From an uncultured Bacilli bacterium (GTDB lineage: Bacteria > Bacillota_I > Bacilli_A > RF39 > UBA660): a stretch of DNA of 25,421 bases. Position numbers and translations under genes: made by a program. Below the pieces are notes generated by a model, which saw nothing but the letters and a program-made list of their open reading frames with translations, made no database searches and was not told the origin of the DNA. Location: assembly GCA_934179675.1 (NCBI GenBank), contig CAKPQS010000021.1, forward strand, positions 1 to 25,421. The letters run 5' to 3'. Shown here in pieces: positions 1 to 7,571 of this stretch. Position 1 is the first letter of the stretch, and each line of letters begins with the position of its first letter.

Positions 1-2
1 CA

Positions 3-77
3 GTAATCAATCTGATATCTGGAGTTCAGGTTAAAAGTGGATCTGGAACAGAATTAGATCCATATATAATAAAATAA
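3..77 (+). CDS. C-terminal tail of an upstream protein (5' end outside window)
   Basis: Only the last 24 codons are visible, open from the left edge in frame 3 and ending in TAA at 75-77. The tail reads roughly ...VKSGSGTELDPYIIK. The 'GSGT-x-x-x-PYII' ending resembles the C termini of many secreted or surface Ig-like and pilin-like proteins of Firmicutes, but that is from family memory and the fragment is too short to name. An intrinsic terminator follows at 97-120, which supports this being the true end of a gene. Confidence 0.5.
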   Translation, partial: VINLISGVQVKSGSGTELDPYIIK

Positions 78-96
78 TATACTATTATGTTTACAC

Positions 97-120
97 AAAA
101 AGAACTATGTTCTTTTTTTT
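97..120 (+). terminator. Intrinsic terminator of the upstream gene
   Basis: Arms AAAAAGAAC (97-105) and GTTCTTTTT (109-117) with a 3-base loop run into a T tract ending at 120. It ends the partial gene at the left edge and lies only about 15 bases before the next promoter. Confidence 0.75.
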
Positions 121-132
121 TATAGTAATATG

Positions 133-141
133 TGATATAAT
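133..141 (+). promoter_or_regulatory. Extended -10 promoter for the LtaS-like gene
   Basis: TGATATAAT is an extended -10 (TGn + TATAAT at 136-141). The -35 position falls in the T tract of the preceding terminator and has no TTGACA-like hexamer. The predicted start near 148 gives a leader of about 26 bases carrying AGGTGA 4 bases before the ATG at 174. Confidence 0.65.
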
Positions 142-173
142 TTAGGAGGAAAAAACTATAAAAAGGTGAGATA

Positions 174-2138
174 ATGAATAAATTTATAAAAAAATATAAT
201 AGTTATATAAAAGAATTTATAAGTACAAATAAATTATTTTTAATATATATATTATGTAATTTATTTACAAGCACATTGTTAAGATTTTTAACTGTAAAAA
301 ATTATTTTAATATTAAACCATTAATAGCCGATTTAGGAACACTAATTATAATAGGATCATTTTCTTATTTATTTAAAAATAAAAATAGATATATCTATTT
401 ATTAATTATGACCATTTTAGGATCAATTACTTGCTTCTCTAATAGCATTTATTATAATAATTATTTATCATTTGTATCAATATCATTAATAGGATCAATT
501 ACATTTTTAAAAGATGTAAGTAATGCTGTTGTAAATAACGTTTTAGAATTTAAAGATTTTTTATTCTTTTTAGAAATACCAATATTTATTATTTTAAATA
601 AATTAATTGGTATTGAAAAAAATAAAACAAAATTTAAATTTACTATTTTAAGCGGTATTATAGTACTTGCTTTACTTGCACCATTTTATAAAGGTAAAGA
701 TTATGCAAGAATATGGAAAAATTGGAATAGAGAATATGTAGTAATGCAATTTGGTATATATATATATCAAATAGATGATTTTATTGTTAGTTTAAAACCA
801 TCACTTGTAAATCTATTTGGAAGTGATAATGGTGCTAAAATATTTAGAGAATATTATAGTAATCCTAAAACAAAAGAAAAAAATGAATATACAAATATTT
901 TTAATGGTAAAAATGTTATTGTAATTCATGCTGAAAGCTTACAAAATTTTGTTATTAATAAAAAAATAAATGGTAAGGAAATAACGCCTAATTTAAATAA
1001 GTTAATAAATAAAAGTTTATATTTTAACAATTTTTATGCTTTAGATAGTGTAGGTACATCTAGTGATTCGGAATTTACATTTTCAACAAGTCTTTTACCA
1101 ACTAATAATGGAACTGTATTTATAAATTATTGGAATCGAAAATATGAATCAATTCAAAAAAAATTTAATGATGCAGGATATTATACATTTTCAATGCACG
1201 CTAATAACGGAACATTTTGGAATAGAAATATTATGTATAATAGTTTAGGATATCAAAAGTTTTATAATTATGAAACCGATTATGATTTAGATGAAATAAT
1301 AGGTTTAGGATTATCTGATGAATCATTCTTTAGACAATCTTTAACTAAAATAAAGGAAATTAATGCTAAAGGTAAAAAATTTTATGGAACATTAATAACA
1401 TTATCCAATCATACTCCTTTTACAAATGAAGGAAAAGATTTATCTGATTTTGATGTTTCTTCTTATCATTATGATAAAAATGGTAAATTAATTATTGATG
1501 GTTATTTAGAAGGATCTGTTTTAGGTAGTTATATTAAATCTGTTCATTATGCAGATAAAGCATTAGGGGAATTTATTGATGGACTTGAAGAAGAAGGAAT
1601 ACTTGATAATACTGTTTTAATAATATATGGTGATCATGACGCTAAAATAAAAAAAAGTCAATTTGAATATTTTTATAACTATGATAAAAAAACTGGTAAA
1701 GTTATTGGAAAAGATTCACTTGATTATAAAATTATTGATGATATTGATTATGAATTATTAAGAAGTGTACCATTTATTATTTATTTTAAAGATGTGGAAC
1801 CTAAAACTATAAATAAAGTATCATCTATGTTGGATGTATTTCCAACAATTGCCAATATGTTTGGATTTGAAACAAAATATACTTTAGGCAGTGACTTATT
1901 TGATAATAGCGATAATATAGTTGTTTTTCCAAATGGAAATTGGTTAACAGATAAAATGTATTATGATACTAAAAGAGATTTGTTTAAAGCTTTAGAAGAT
2001 AAATTAGTTGTAAAAAATGATTATATAGAACAAAATAATATAATCGCTCAAAATAAAATAAATATTTCAAATTATATTATTATGTATGATTTAATTAGAA
2101 AAAATGAAGAAACGGCTATTAGTTTGAAAGAAAAGTAA
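174..2138 (+). CDS. LTA synthase-family sulfatase (phosphoglycerol transferase, LtaS-like)
   Basis: A 654-residue membrane enzyme of the LtaS/sulfatase family, which moves glycerol-phosphate from phosphatidylglycerol onto a growing lipoteichoic acid chain outside the membrane. About five hydrophobic segments fill residues 20-170, followed by the extracellular catalytic domain. Residues matching the S. aureus LtaS active site are visible: E254 (HAESLQ), H342, W349 and R351 (HxNNxxFWNR), H413 (SNHTPF), and D487/H488 (YGDHD). At the nucleophile position, the family GKTSDSE is here GTSSDSE, so Ser296 aligns with the catalytic Thr and a Thr lies just before it. The start is chosen from AGGTGA 4 bases upstream. 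The gene is monocistronic. It could use another lipid-linked acceptor, since family members include primases and gap-fillers. A ltaS symbol is withheld for that reason. Confidence 0.88.
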   Translation: MNKFIKKYNSYIKEFISTNKLFLIYILCNLFTSTLLRFLTVKNYFNIKPLIADLGTLIIIGSFSYLFKNKNRYIYLLIMTILGSITCFSNSIYYNNYLSFVSISLIGSITFLKDVSNAVVNNVLEFKDFLFFLEIPIFIILNKLIGIEKNKTKFKFTILSGIIVLALLAPFYKGKDYARIWKNWNREYVVMQFGIYIYQIDDFIVSLKPSLVNLFGSDNGAKIFREYYSNPKTKEKNEYTNIFNGKNVIVIHAESLQNFVINKKINGKEITPNLNKLINKSLYFNNFYALDSVGTSSDSEFTFSTSLLPTNNGTVFINYWNRKYESIQKKFNDAGYYTFSMHANNGTFWNRNIMYNSLGYQKFYNYETDYDLDEIIGLGLSDESFFRQSLTKIKEINAKGKKFYGTLITLSNHTPFTNEGKDLSDFDVSSYHYDKNGKLIIDGYLEGSVLGSYIKSVHYADKALGEFIDGLEEEGILDNTVLIIYGDHDAKIKKSQFEYFYNYDKKTGKVIGKDSLDYKIIDDIDYELLRSVPFIIYFKDVEPKTINKVSSMLDVFPTIANMFGFETKYTLGSDLFDNSDNIVVFPNGNWLTDKMYYDTKRDLFKALEDKLVVKNDYIEQNNIIAQNKINISNYIIMYDLIRKNEETAISLKEK

Positions 2139-2156
2139 AACTTTTAGCTTTTTTAT
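2127..2156 (+). terminator. Probable weak terminator after the LtaS-like gene
   Basis: AAAG-AAAAG / CTTTT-AG-CTTT arms form an A/T-rich hairpin around the stop codon, ending in a T run at 2149-2154. Stability is low because nearly all pairs are A-T. Confidence 0.4.
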
Positions 2157-2231
2157 TATTTAAAAGTTTAATTATTTATTTTTTGTATAAAGTTTAACAA
2201 AAATATTAAATAAAGAAATTTTGATTAAATG

Positions 2232-2259
2232 ATAACTTTGGAAAATGTCTCAAAGTTAT
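2232..2259. repeat. 9-bp perfect inverted repeat of unknown role
   Basis: ATAACTTTG (2232-2240) and CAAAGTTAT (2251-2259) are exact inverted copies around a 10-base spacer. No T tract follows on either strand, so it is not a standard terminator. The rest of 2157-2269 is featureless AT-rich DNA. Confidence 0.55.
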
Positions 2260-2269
2260 TAACAACACT

Positions 2270-2303
2270 AAAAAATATCAATTTCGCATGAAATTGATAT
2301 TTT
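2270..2303 (-). terminator. Terminator of tRNA-Cys (minus strand)
   Basis: A perfect 14-bp hairpin, arms 2272-2285 and 2290-2303 with loop GCAT. Read on the minus strand it is followed by six T, placing a terminator about 45 bases after tRNA-Cys. It also has a run of four T on the plus side, so it may stop plus-strand read-through too. Confidence 0.8.
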
Positions 2304-2347
2304 GTATTTAAGTCCTAAACTATAAAAGTTTCGGATAGATTTTTTAA

Positions 2348-2421
2348 TGGAGGAGCCAGTCGGATTTGAACCAACGATCAGGGAGTTGCAGTCCCACGCC
2401 TTACCACTTGGCTATGGCTCC
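2348..2421 (-). tRNA. tRNA-Cys (anticodon GCA), CCA encoded
   Basis: On the minus strand the 7-bp acceptor GGAGCCA/TGGCTCC, a D arm (AGCCAAGTGGTAAGGC), the anticodon arm GGGA-CTGCAAC-TCCC with GCA, and a T arm with GGTTCGAATCC are all present. The 3' CCA is encoded at 2348-2350. The gene stands alone, with its own promoter and terminator. Confidence 0.96.
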
Positions 2422-2431
2422 GTGCAAATTA

Positions 2432-2460
2432 ATTATAGCAAAAACTAAAATCAATTACAA
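2432..2460 (-). promoter_or_regulatory. Promoter of tRNA-Cys
   Basis: Minus strand: TTGTAA (-35, 2455-2460), 17-base spacer ending in TGC, TATAAT (-10, 2432-2437). This is both a two-hexamer and an extended -10 promoter, and the start lands within a few bases of the mature tRNA 5' end. Confidence 0.8.
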
Positions 2461-2487
2461 TACATTTTATGCTTTTTTTAAAGAAAA

Positions 2488-3078
2488 TTAACTATTTATT
2501 ATATATTTAATAATTAAAATAACTTCTTTTTTCATTTCATCGTAATTAAAACAATCATCATCATGATAAATAATACTATGACATAAATTTTCAATTATGC
2601 CAATAATTATATGAACTTTTTCTTTTTTATTATTTAAATTAATATTTAAACTATTTAAAAATTCAATAGTTTTATTAGTCATTTCTAATTCTTTTTCATG
2701 AAAAATTTTAGATACATCTTCATCCAAATGTGAAAGAGCAATTATTTCCTCATGTGCATTTTTAGATAAAGTATGTTTTAACAAAAATTTATTAATTATT
2801 TCATCTATAATATCATCTAAATTATTTTTGCTCTCTAAAACATCTAAAATAGGGAACATAATACTATTATAATATAAATTTATTCCTTCTAAAAATATTT
2901 CTTTTTTATCATTAAAATATTGATAAACAATACCCGTTGATACATTTGCATATTTTGCTATATCGTTAGTATTAGTATTATAAAATCCATTTTTACAAAT
3001 GAGTTCAAACCCTTTTTCAATAATTTTATTTCTTTTTTCAATAGAACGTTTTTGTTTAGGCATTCTAATATTAGACAT
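2488..3078 (-). CDS. TetR-family transcriptional regulator
   Basis: A 196-residue TetR-type regulator. The N-terminal DNA-binding domain is clear: RNKIIEKGFELICKNGFYNT leads into a helix-turn-helix at about residues 36-55 (NTNDIAKYANVSTGIVYQYF) followed by the typical NDKKEIF. The C-terminal ligand domain is not assignable to a known inducer. Its last third carries several possible metal ligands (LCHSIIYHDDDCF), although similar residues occur in TetR proteins that do not sense metal. The start at 3078 is chosen because GGAAGTGA lies 5 bases upstream; an in-frame ATG at 3126 has no such site and lies upstream of the promoter. It diverges from the P-type ATPase gene, and the shared intergenic region holds a palindrome, so it probably represses the pump and itself. 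Confidence 0.9.
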   Translation of the reverse strand: MSNIRMPKQKRSIEKRNKIIEKGFELICKNGFYNTNTNDIAKYANVSTGIVYQYFNDKKEIFLEGINLYYNSIMFPILDVLESKNNLDDIIDEIINKFLLKHTLSKNAHEEIIALSHLDEDVSKIFHEKELEMTNKTIEFLNSLNINLNNKKEKVHIIIGIIENLCHSIIYHDDDCFNYDEMKKEVILIIKYIINS

Positions 3079-3097
3079 ATAATCACTTCCAAAAAAT

Positions 3098-3126
3098 ATT
3101 ATATAACAAAAATAAAAAAAAATCAA
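3098..3126 (-). promoter_or_regulatory. Promoter of the tetR-type gene
   Basis: Minus strand: TTGATT (3121-3126), 17-base spacer, TATAAT (3098-3103). The predicted start is about 13 bases before the ATG at 3078. Confidence 0.75.
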
Positions 3127-3131
3127 AGATG

Positions 3132-3145
3132 TGATAAAAATATCA
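3132..3145. promoter_or_regulatory. Candidate TetR operator
   Basis: TGATA-AAAA-TATCA is an exact palindrome lying between the two divergent -35 elements (3121-3126 minus and 3153-3158 plus). Its position suits simultaneous repression of both genes. The half-sites are short, so the true operator may be longer and imperfect. Confidence 0.4.
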
Positions 3146-3152
3146 TATTATA

Positions 3153-3181
3153 TTGACATATTAACTATTAAATCATATAAT
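3153..3181 (+). promoter_or_regulatory. Full-consensus promoter of the P-type ATPase gene
   Basis: TTGACA (3153-3158), exactly 17 bases, TATAAT (3176-3181): a perfect sigma-A consensus, the only one in the window. A promoter this strong for a metal pump makes sense if it is normally repressed. Confidence 0.9.
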
Positions 3182-3197
3182 TATATTGGAGGTAAAA

Positions 3198-5210
3198 ATG
3201 AGAAAATATAAATATAATATTAATAATCTAGATTGCGTTAATTGTGCAATTGAAGTGGAAAAAGAATTAAATAAACATTTTACTAATGCTAAAGTAAATT
3301 TTAATACATCAATTATTACATTTGAAAGTGAAAAAGAATGTAAATTAAAAGAAATAAACAAAATTGTAAAAAATGTAGAACCAGAAGCTAGTGTTACAGA
3401 AGAAAAAATAAACGTGAAAAAAGAGTATCATTTATGGATCTTAATATCTGCAATTTTGATTTGTTTAATTGGTTATTATTTAATAAATGATAAATATAAA
3501 ATAACATTTTATATAATATCTTATACTTTACTTTTATATAAAACATTTATAAAAGCAATTAAAATTTTAGTAAAAAATAAAAGAGTAGATGAAAATGCTT
3601 TAATAACAATATCATGCATTGGTGCTTTATGTTTAGGCGAAGTAATAGAAGGTATGATGGTAGTTGTACTTTACACAATAGGCAAAATTTTAGAAGAAAA
3701 AGCAATAAATAATTCTCGAAGATCAATATCAAATTTGATTGATTTAAAAGAACCTTACGCTAATAAAAAAGAAGGTATAAAAGAAATAAAAGTATCAGTT
3801 GAAGACTTAAAAATAGGTGATATTGTTATTATAAAAAAAGGTGAAAAAATACCAGTTGATGGTATTGTAATAGAAGGTAAAAGTAAAATTGATACATCTA
3901 ACATAACAGGAGAAAGTTTATATAAAAATATTGATATAAACGATCAAATATTATCGGGATGTATAAATATGGATAATGTAATTAAAATGAAAGTTACAAA
4001 AACTTATTCAGATTCAACAGTAGCTCAAATACTATCCATTTTAGAAGAAGCAACCGATAAAAAAAGTAAATTAGAAACAAATGTAAGTAAATTCAGTCAA
4101 ATATATACACCAACTATTATTTTAAGTGCTGTTTTATTAATTGTAATTTTACCTCTATTTAATATTTCATTAAATGAAAGTATTTATAGAAGTTTAACAT
4201 TTTTAGTAATATCATGTCCATGTGCAATTGCAATTTCTGTTCCTCTTTCATATTTTACAGGAATAGGTATAGCTAGTAAAAACGGAATTTTGATAAAAGG
4301 AAGTAATTATTTAGATAATTTAGTACATTCTAATAACATTATATTTGATAAAACAGGTACTTTAACTACTGGTGAGTTTGGGGTAAGTGATATTAAAATA
4401 ATTGATAAAAGTTATACAAAACAACAAATAATTAATATTTTAGTTAATGGTGAAAAATATTCAAATCATCCAATTGCTAGAAGTTTTATGAATTTAAAAA
4501 AAACAGAAGATTTAAAAATTAATAATTTTAGGGAAATAGAAGGAAAAGGTATTGAATTTAATATTGATAATAAAAAAATTACTGTTGGTAATAAAAAAAT
4601 ATGTAGTTGTGAATATGATGCTATTTTGCATTTAAATATTGATGGTAAACATGTTGCCTCAATTACCATAAATGATGGTTTAAAAGCAAATGCCAAAAAA
4701 GTTATTGAAGATTTACAAAACAAAAATATTAATGTTCATTTATTAACAGGTGATAAAAAAGATGTAGCACTTGCTATTGGTAAAAAACTTGGTATTGATG
4801 ATATAAGATATGAAATGTTGCCAACCGATAAATATAAAATATATGAAGAAATAGATAATAATTCTTTAAGTATATTTGTAGGTGATGGTGTTAATGATGC
4901 TCCAGTATTAAAAAGAGCAGATATCGGTATATCAATGGGAAATGCTGGATCAGAGGTTGCAATAGAAGCTAGTGATATAGTTATAATGAATGATGATTTA
5001 AGTAAGATACCATTAGCAATAGATATTTCTAAATATACAAAAAAAATAATAAAGCAAAATTTATTATTTGCGTTTTCAACAAAAATAATAATTCTTTTAT
5101 TAAGTATATTTGGATTAGCAACTATGTATTTAGCTGTATTTGCTGATACAGGTGTAACTTTAATTACCATAATTAATACTTTAAGAATTAAAAATAAATT
5201 TGCAAAATAA
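3198..5210 (+). CDS. P1B-type heavy-metal ATPase, Zn/Cd/Pb export type
   Basis: A 670-residue heavy-metal-transporting P-type ATPase that would export soft divalent metal from the cytoplasm. In order: an N-terminal metal-binding domain with C13-x-x-C16 (LDCVNC); actuator motif TGES (237-240); membrane metal site CPC (340-342); phosphorylation motif DKTGT with D384; the P1B HP dipeptide at 424-425; GDGVNDAP at 562-569. In the last two membrane segments K629 and D650 are 21 residues apart, as are K693 and D714 of E. coli ZntA. This favours Zn/Cd/Pb (P1B-2) over Cu(I), whose family has N/Y and M/S signatures there. The start is the ATG at 3198, 5 bases after GGAGG; a TTG four codons upstream would overlap that site. 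It is divergent from a TetR regulator. Confidence 0.92.
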   Translation: MRKYKYNINNLDCVNCAIEVEKELNKHFTNAKVNFNTSIITFESEKECKLKEINKIVKNVEPEASVTEEKINVKKEYHLWILISAILICLIGYYLINDKYKITFYIISYTLLLYKTFIKAIKILVKNKRVDENALITISCIGALCLGEVIEGMMVVVLYTIGKILEEKAINNSRRSISNLIDLKEPYANKKEGIKEIKVSVEDLKIGDIVIIKKGEKIPVDGIVIEGKSKIDTSNITGESLYKNIDINDQILSGCINMDNVIKMKVTKTYSDSTVAQILSILEEATDKKSKLETNVSKFSQIYTPTIILSAVLLIVILPLFNISLNESIYRSLTFLVISCPCAIAISVPLSYFTGIGIASKNGILIKGSNYLDNLVHSNNIIFDKTGTLTTGEFGVSDIKIIDKSYTKQQIINILVNGEKYSNHPIARSFMNLKKTEDLKINNFREIEGKGIEFNIDNKKITVGNKKICSCEYDAILHLNIDGKHVASITINDGLKANAKKVIEDLQNKNINVHLLTGDKKDVALAIGKKLGIDDIRYEMLPTDKYKIYEEIDNNSLSIFVGDGVNDAPVLKRADIGISMGNAGSEVAIEASDIVIMNDDLSKIPLAIDISKYTKKIIKQNLLFAFSTKIIILLLSIFGLATMYLAVFADTGVTLITIINTLRIKNKFAK

Positions 5211-5234
5211 AAAGTAGATGTTCTACTTTTTTTT
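5209..5234 (+). terminator. Terminator after the P-type ATPase
   Basis: AAAGTAGA (5211-5218), loop TGT, TCTACTTT (5222-5229), then T to 5234. The opposite strand also has a short T run, so it could work in both directions. From 5235 to 5422 I see only AT-rich DNA, with a weak A/T hairpin at 5287-5308. Confidence 0.85.
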
Positions 5235-5422
5235 GGGGGTTCTTATTATTGCAAAATGAAAGAGAAGATTTTACAATTAATAAGAATTTTAAGTTTTTTT
5301 ACTTAAAAATATTCACTAATACAAAAGCTAAAATAACTCTTGCAATCTAATTTTATATTATTTTAATACTATAAGTCAAGTTATAAATTTTTAAAAGTGT
5401 AAACAAAAAGTAAAAAGAAATA

Positions 5423-5451
5423 TTGAAATACTTTATATAATAATGTATAAT
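5423..5451 (+). promoter_or_regulatory. Promoter of the ABC-F gene
   Basis: TTGAAA (5423-5428), 17 bases, TATAAT (5446-5451). The start near 5458 leaves a leader of only about 10 bases, with no room for the attenuator that controls many drug-induced ABC-F genes. Confidence 0.8.
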
Positions 5452-5467
5452 TATTTCGTGATGAAAT

Positions 5468-7075
5468 ATGCAATTAAAAGATTTAACATTTTCTTATGGA
5501 ACAGAAAAAATATTTGAAAATATAAACTTGATAATAAATGAAAATGAACATATTGGTATTGTTGGCGTAAATGGTGCTGGTAAAACAACATTTTTTAAAC
5601 TAATAATGAACGAACTAGAGCCTGATCATGGTAGAATAATTATAAAAAATAAAGCTCGAGTTCAATTACTTCCTCAAGTTATAAATGATGAAGTTCCTAA
5701 TATGGATATATCAGTATTTGATTATTTATTATCAGCTAGACCAATTGATAAATTAAACAAAGAATTAACTAAAATATATAATTTAATTGGTGATGGTAAA
5801 AATATTGATGAACTATATAAAAAACAAGAAAAAATAGAAAATGAATTAAATTATTGGGAATACTATTCTGCTGAAGGTACACTTTTAAAAATTATAAATG
5901 GCATGAACATCGATGATGAAATGTTGTATCAGAAATTATCTAATTTATCTGGTGGTCAAAAATCTAAAGTGGCATTTGCTAAATTGTTGTATTCTAAACC
6001 AGAAGTAATATTACTTGATGAACCAACTAATCATTTGGATAAGCAAACTAAAGAATATGTTATAAATTATATTAAAAATTATAAAGGAACAATATTAATA
6101 ATATCACATGATAAAGAATTTTTAGATAGTGTTACTACTAAAACTTTATATTTAGATAAACTAAATAAAAATATGGAATTATTTAGTGGATCATATTCTG
6201 TTTTTCTAAAAAAATTGGATGAACGAAATAAATTAATTAATCAACAATTAGAAAAGCAAAATAAAGAAGAAGAAAAATTAAAAAAAATTGTTCTTTTGTA
6301 TAGTAATTCATCTGGCAATAGAAAAAAGATGGCTCAAGATAGAGAAAAAAAGTTAGAGAAATTACAAAAAAATAAAATTGTTGTTGAACCAAAATTAAAA
6401 GACGCTAATTTAAAATTGGAAATAAAAGAAAAGAGTGAGTTAATACCTTTAAAATTAGATAATGTTACTTTTGGTTATAAGGAAATACTATTTAAAAATT
6501 TAACATTTTCTTTATCAAGAGGAGAAAAATTTTTAATTGTTGGTACTAATGGAGTTGGTAAATCTACTTTATTAAAATTAATAGTAGGTATTTTAAAACC
6601 TATAACTGGTAGTATTATAAAAGGAGAAAAAACAACAATTGGTTATTATGCACAGGAACATGAAGGATTAGAACTAGATAAAACAATAATTGAAAATTTA
6701 AGTAATTTAGGTAAAGGAGAAAAAGAACTTAGAAGTTTACTAGGAAGATTTTTATTTTATGGTGATGATGTGTTTAAAAAAATTAAATATTTATCACCTG
6801 GTGAAAGAAGTAGAGTGGCACTAGCAAAACTAGCATGTATGGGTGCAAATTTTCTTATTTTAGATGAACCTACTAATCATTTAGATCCTAGAACACAAGA
6901 AATGATTGCTGATGTTTTTAGAGAATATAAGGGAACTATGTTAGTAGTATCACATAATATTAGTTTTACTAATAATTTAAATATTGATAGAATGTTATAT
7001 ATGCCTGATGGTAAAATTAGTTATTATGATAAAGAAGTTGTTAAAAAAATAATGGAAATTGAAGAAAATAATTAA
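5468..7075 (+). CDS. ABC-F family ATP-binding protein (YdiF/Uup-like)
   Basis: A 535-residue soluble protein with two ABC ATPase domains and no membrane segment, as in the ABC-F family, whose studied members act on the ribosome. Domain 1: Walker A GVNGAGKT (33-40), signature LSGGQ (160-164), Walker B ILLDEPTNHLD (181-191). Domain 2: Walker A GTNGVGKS (359-366), signature LSPGE (442-446), Walker B ILDEPTNHLD (464-473). Both catalytic glutamates are kept. Residues 245-325 form a charged, lysine/glutamate-rich linker, the segment that reaches the P-site tRNA in characterised members. The stretch before the second signature (RFLFYGDDVFKKIKYLS) resembles B. subtilis YdiF. The C-terminal extension of YdiF is missing, which accounts for the shorter length. 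The upstream site is weak (GTGATG), with a very short leader. Housekeeping translation factor is more likely than drug resistance, but sequence alone cannot settle it. Confidence 0.9.
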   Translation: MQLKDLTFSYGTEKIFENINLIINENEHIGIVGVNGAGKTTFFKLIMNELEPDHGRIIIKNKARVQLLPQVINDEVPNMDISVFDYLLSARPIDKLNKELTKIYNLIGDGKNIDELYKKQEKIENELNYWEYYSAEGTLLKIINGMNIDDEMLYQKLSNLSGGQKSKVAFAKLLYSKPEVILLDEPTNHLDKQTKEYVINYIKNYKGTILIISHDKEFLDSVTTKTLYLDKLNKNMELFSGSYSVFLKKLDERNKLINQQLEKQNKEEEKLKKIVLLYSNSSGNRKKMAQDREKKLEKLQKNKIVVEPKLKDANLKLEIKEKSELIPLKLDNVTFGYKEILFKNLTFSLSRGEKFLIVGTNGVGKSTLLKLIVGILKPITGSIIKGEKTTIGYYAQEHEGLELDKTIIENLSNLGKGEKELRSLLGRFLFYGDDVFKKIKYLSPGERSRVALAKLACMGANFLILDEPTNHLDPRTQEMIADVFREYKGTMLVVSHNISFTNNLNIDRMLYMPDGKISYYDKEVVKKIMEIEENN

Positions 7076-7076
7076 A

Positions 7077-7105
7077 TGGACAAATTTAAAAATATATAGT
7101 ATAAT
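7077..7105 (+). promoter_or_regulatory. Promoter of the DUF4870-like gene
   Basis: TGGACA (7077-7082), 17 bases, TATAAT (7100-7105), starting one base after the ABC-F stop codon. The leader carries GGAGG 4 bases before the ATG at 7126. Confidence 0.7.
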
Positions 7106-7125
7106 ATGTATCTACTGGAGGAATT

Positions 7126-7509
7126 ATGGATATTTTTAAAGTTAGAGAAGAAAAAGTTGACCTTGAGGATGCAACGGGAAACCTGAAAAGTGCAATTCTA
7201 TCATATATTCCATTTTTGAATCTTATTCCTTATTTTAAAAAAACAGATTCAGAATTTGTTGAATATCATGCTAAACAAGGTACAACATTATTTATAATAG
7301 AACTTATATATGGTATGTTATGTTTTATATTTACCCGAATTAAAGTTTCTAAATGCTCATGGGGAGTATGTACAAGATATATACCACTTTATATAACTAT
7401 TCCTTTAATAATAATATTTTTGCTAGTATTTAGTTTAAATATTGTAGGACTATATAATGTTATTATGAAGAAAAAAAGAACTTTACCTATAATTGGTAAT
7501 TTATTCTAA
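7126..7509 (+). CDS. Small membrane protein, DUF4870/Tic20-like
   Basis: A 127-residue protein with about three hydrophobic segments. The pattern AILSYIPFLNLIPYFKK followed by DSEFVEYHAKQGTTLFI is characteristic of the DUF4870/Tic20-like family of small bacterial membrane proteins, whose function is unknown. The loop between the second and third segments has two cysteines (CSWGVC). GGAGG lies 4 bases before the ATG. The gene has its own promoter and terminator, so its neighbours say little about its job. Confidence 0.75.
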   Translation: MDIFKVREEKVDLEDATGNLKSAILSYIPFLNLIPYFKKTDSEFVEYHAKQGTTLFIIELIYGMLCFIFTRIKVSKCSWGVCTRYIPLYITIPLIIIFLLVFSLNIVGLYNVIMKKKRTLPIIGNLF

Positions 7510-7533
7510 AAGTGTTTAAAAGCACTTTTTTTT
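7508..7533 (+). terminator. Terminator after the DUF4870-like gene
   Basis: AAAAGTG (7508-7514) pairs with CACTTTT (7523-7529), with a possible T-G pair above, then T to 7533. It begins at the stop codon. Confidence 0.8.
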
Positions 7534-7545
7534 AATATTTAAAGA

Positions 7546-7554
7546 TGTTATAAT
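7546..7554 (+). promoter_or_regulatory. Extended -10 promoter of the hydrogenase gene
   Basis: TGTTATAAT, with no good -35: the expected position is the T tract of the preceding terminator. The start near 7561 gives an 11-base leader containing AAGGTGAT. Confidence 0.6.
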
Positions 7555-7571
7555 GTTTAAGGTGATGATAG

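Noticed and set aside
3186..3197. TTG start four codons upstream of the P-type ATPase ATG
   Set aside because: It overlaps the GGAGG ribosome-binding site that serves the ATG at 3198.
4736..5170. Long open frame on the minus strand inside the P-type ATPase gene
   Set aside because: It lies entirely within a strongly supported gene, has low-complexity Ser/Ile-rich translation, no recognised domain, and is a by-product of AT-rich codon use. The same holds for the frames at 4466-4723, 9587-9943, 19436-19879 and 21978-22160.
5256..5306. 16-codon ORF upstream of the ABC-F gene as a leader peptide for drug-induced attenuation
   Set aside because: No Shine-Dalgarno at suitable spacing, no promoter before it after the terminator at 5234, no terminator/antiterminator pair after it, and a good promoter lies immediately before the ABC-F start.
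5468..7075. ABC-F gene as an antibiotic-resistance determinant
   Set aside because: Most similar by eye to the YdiF/Uup housekeeping group; no inducible leader and no mobile context.
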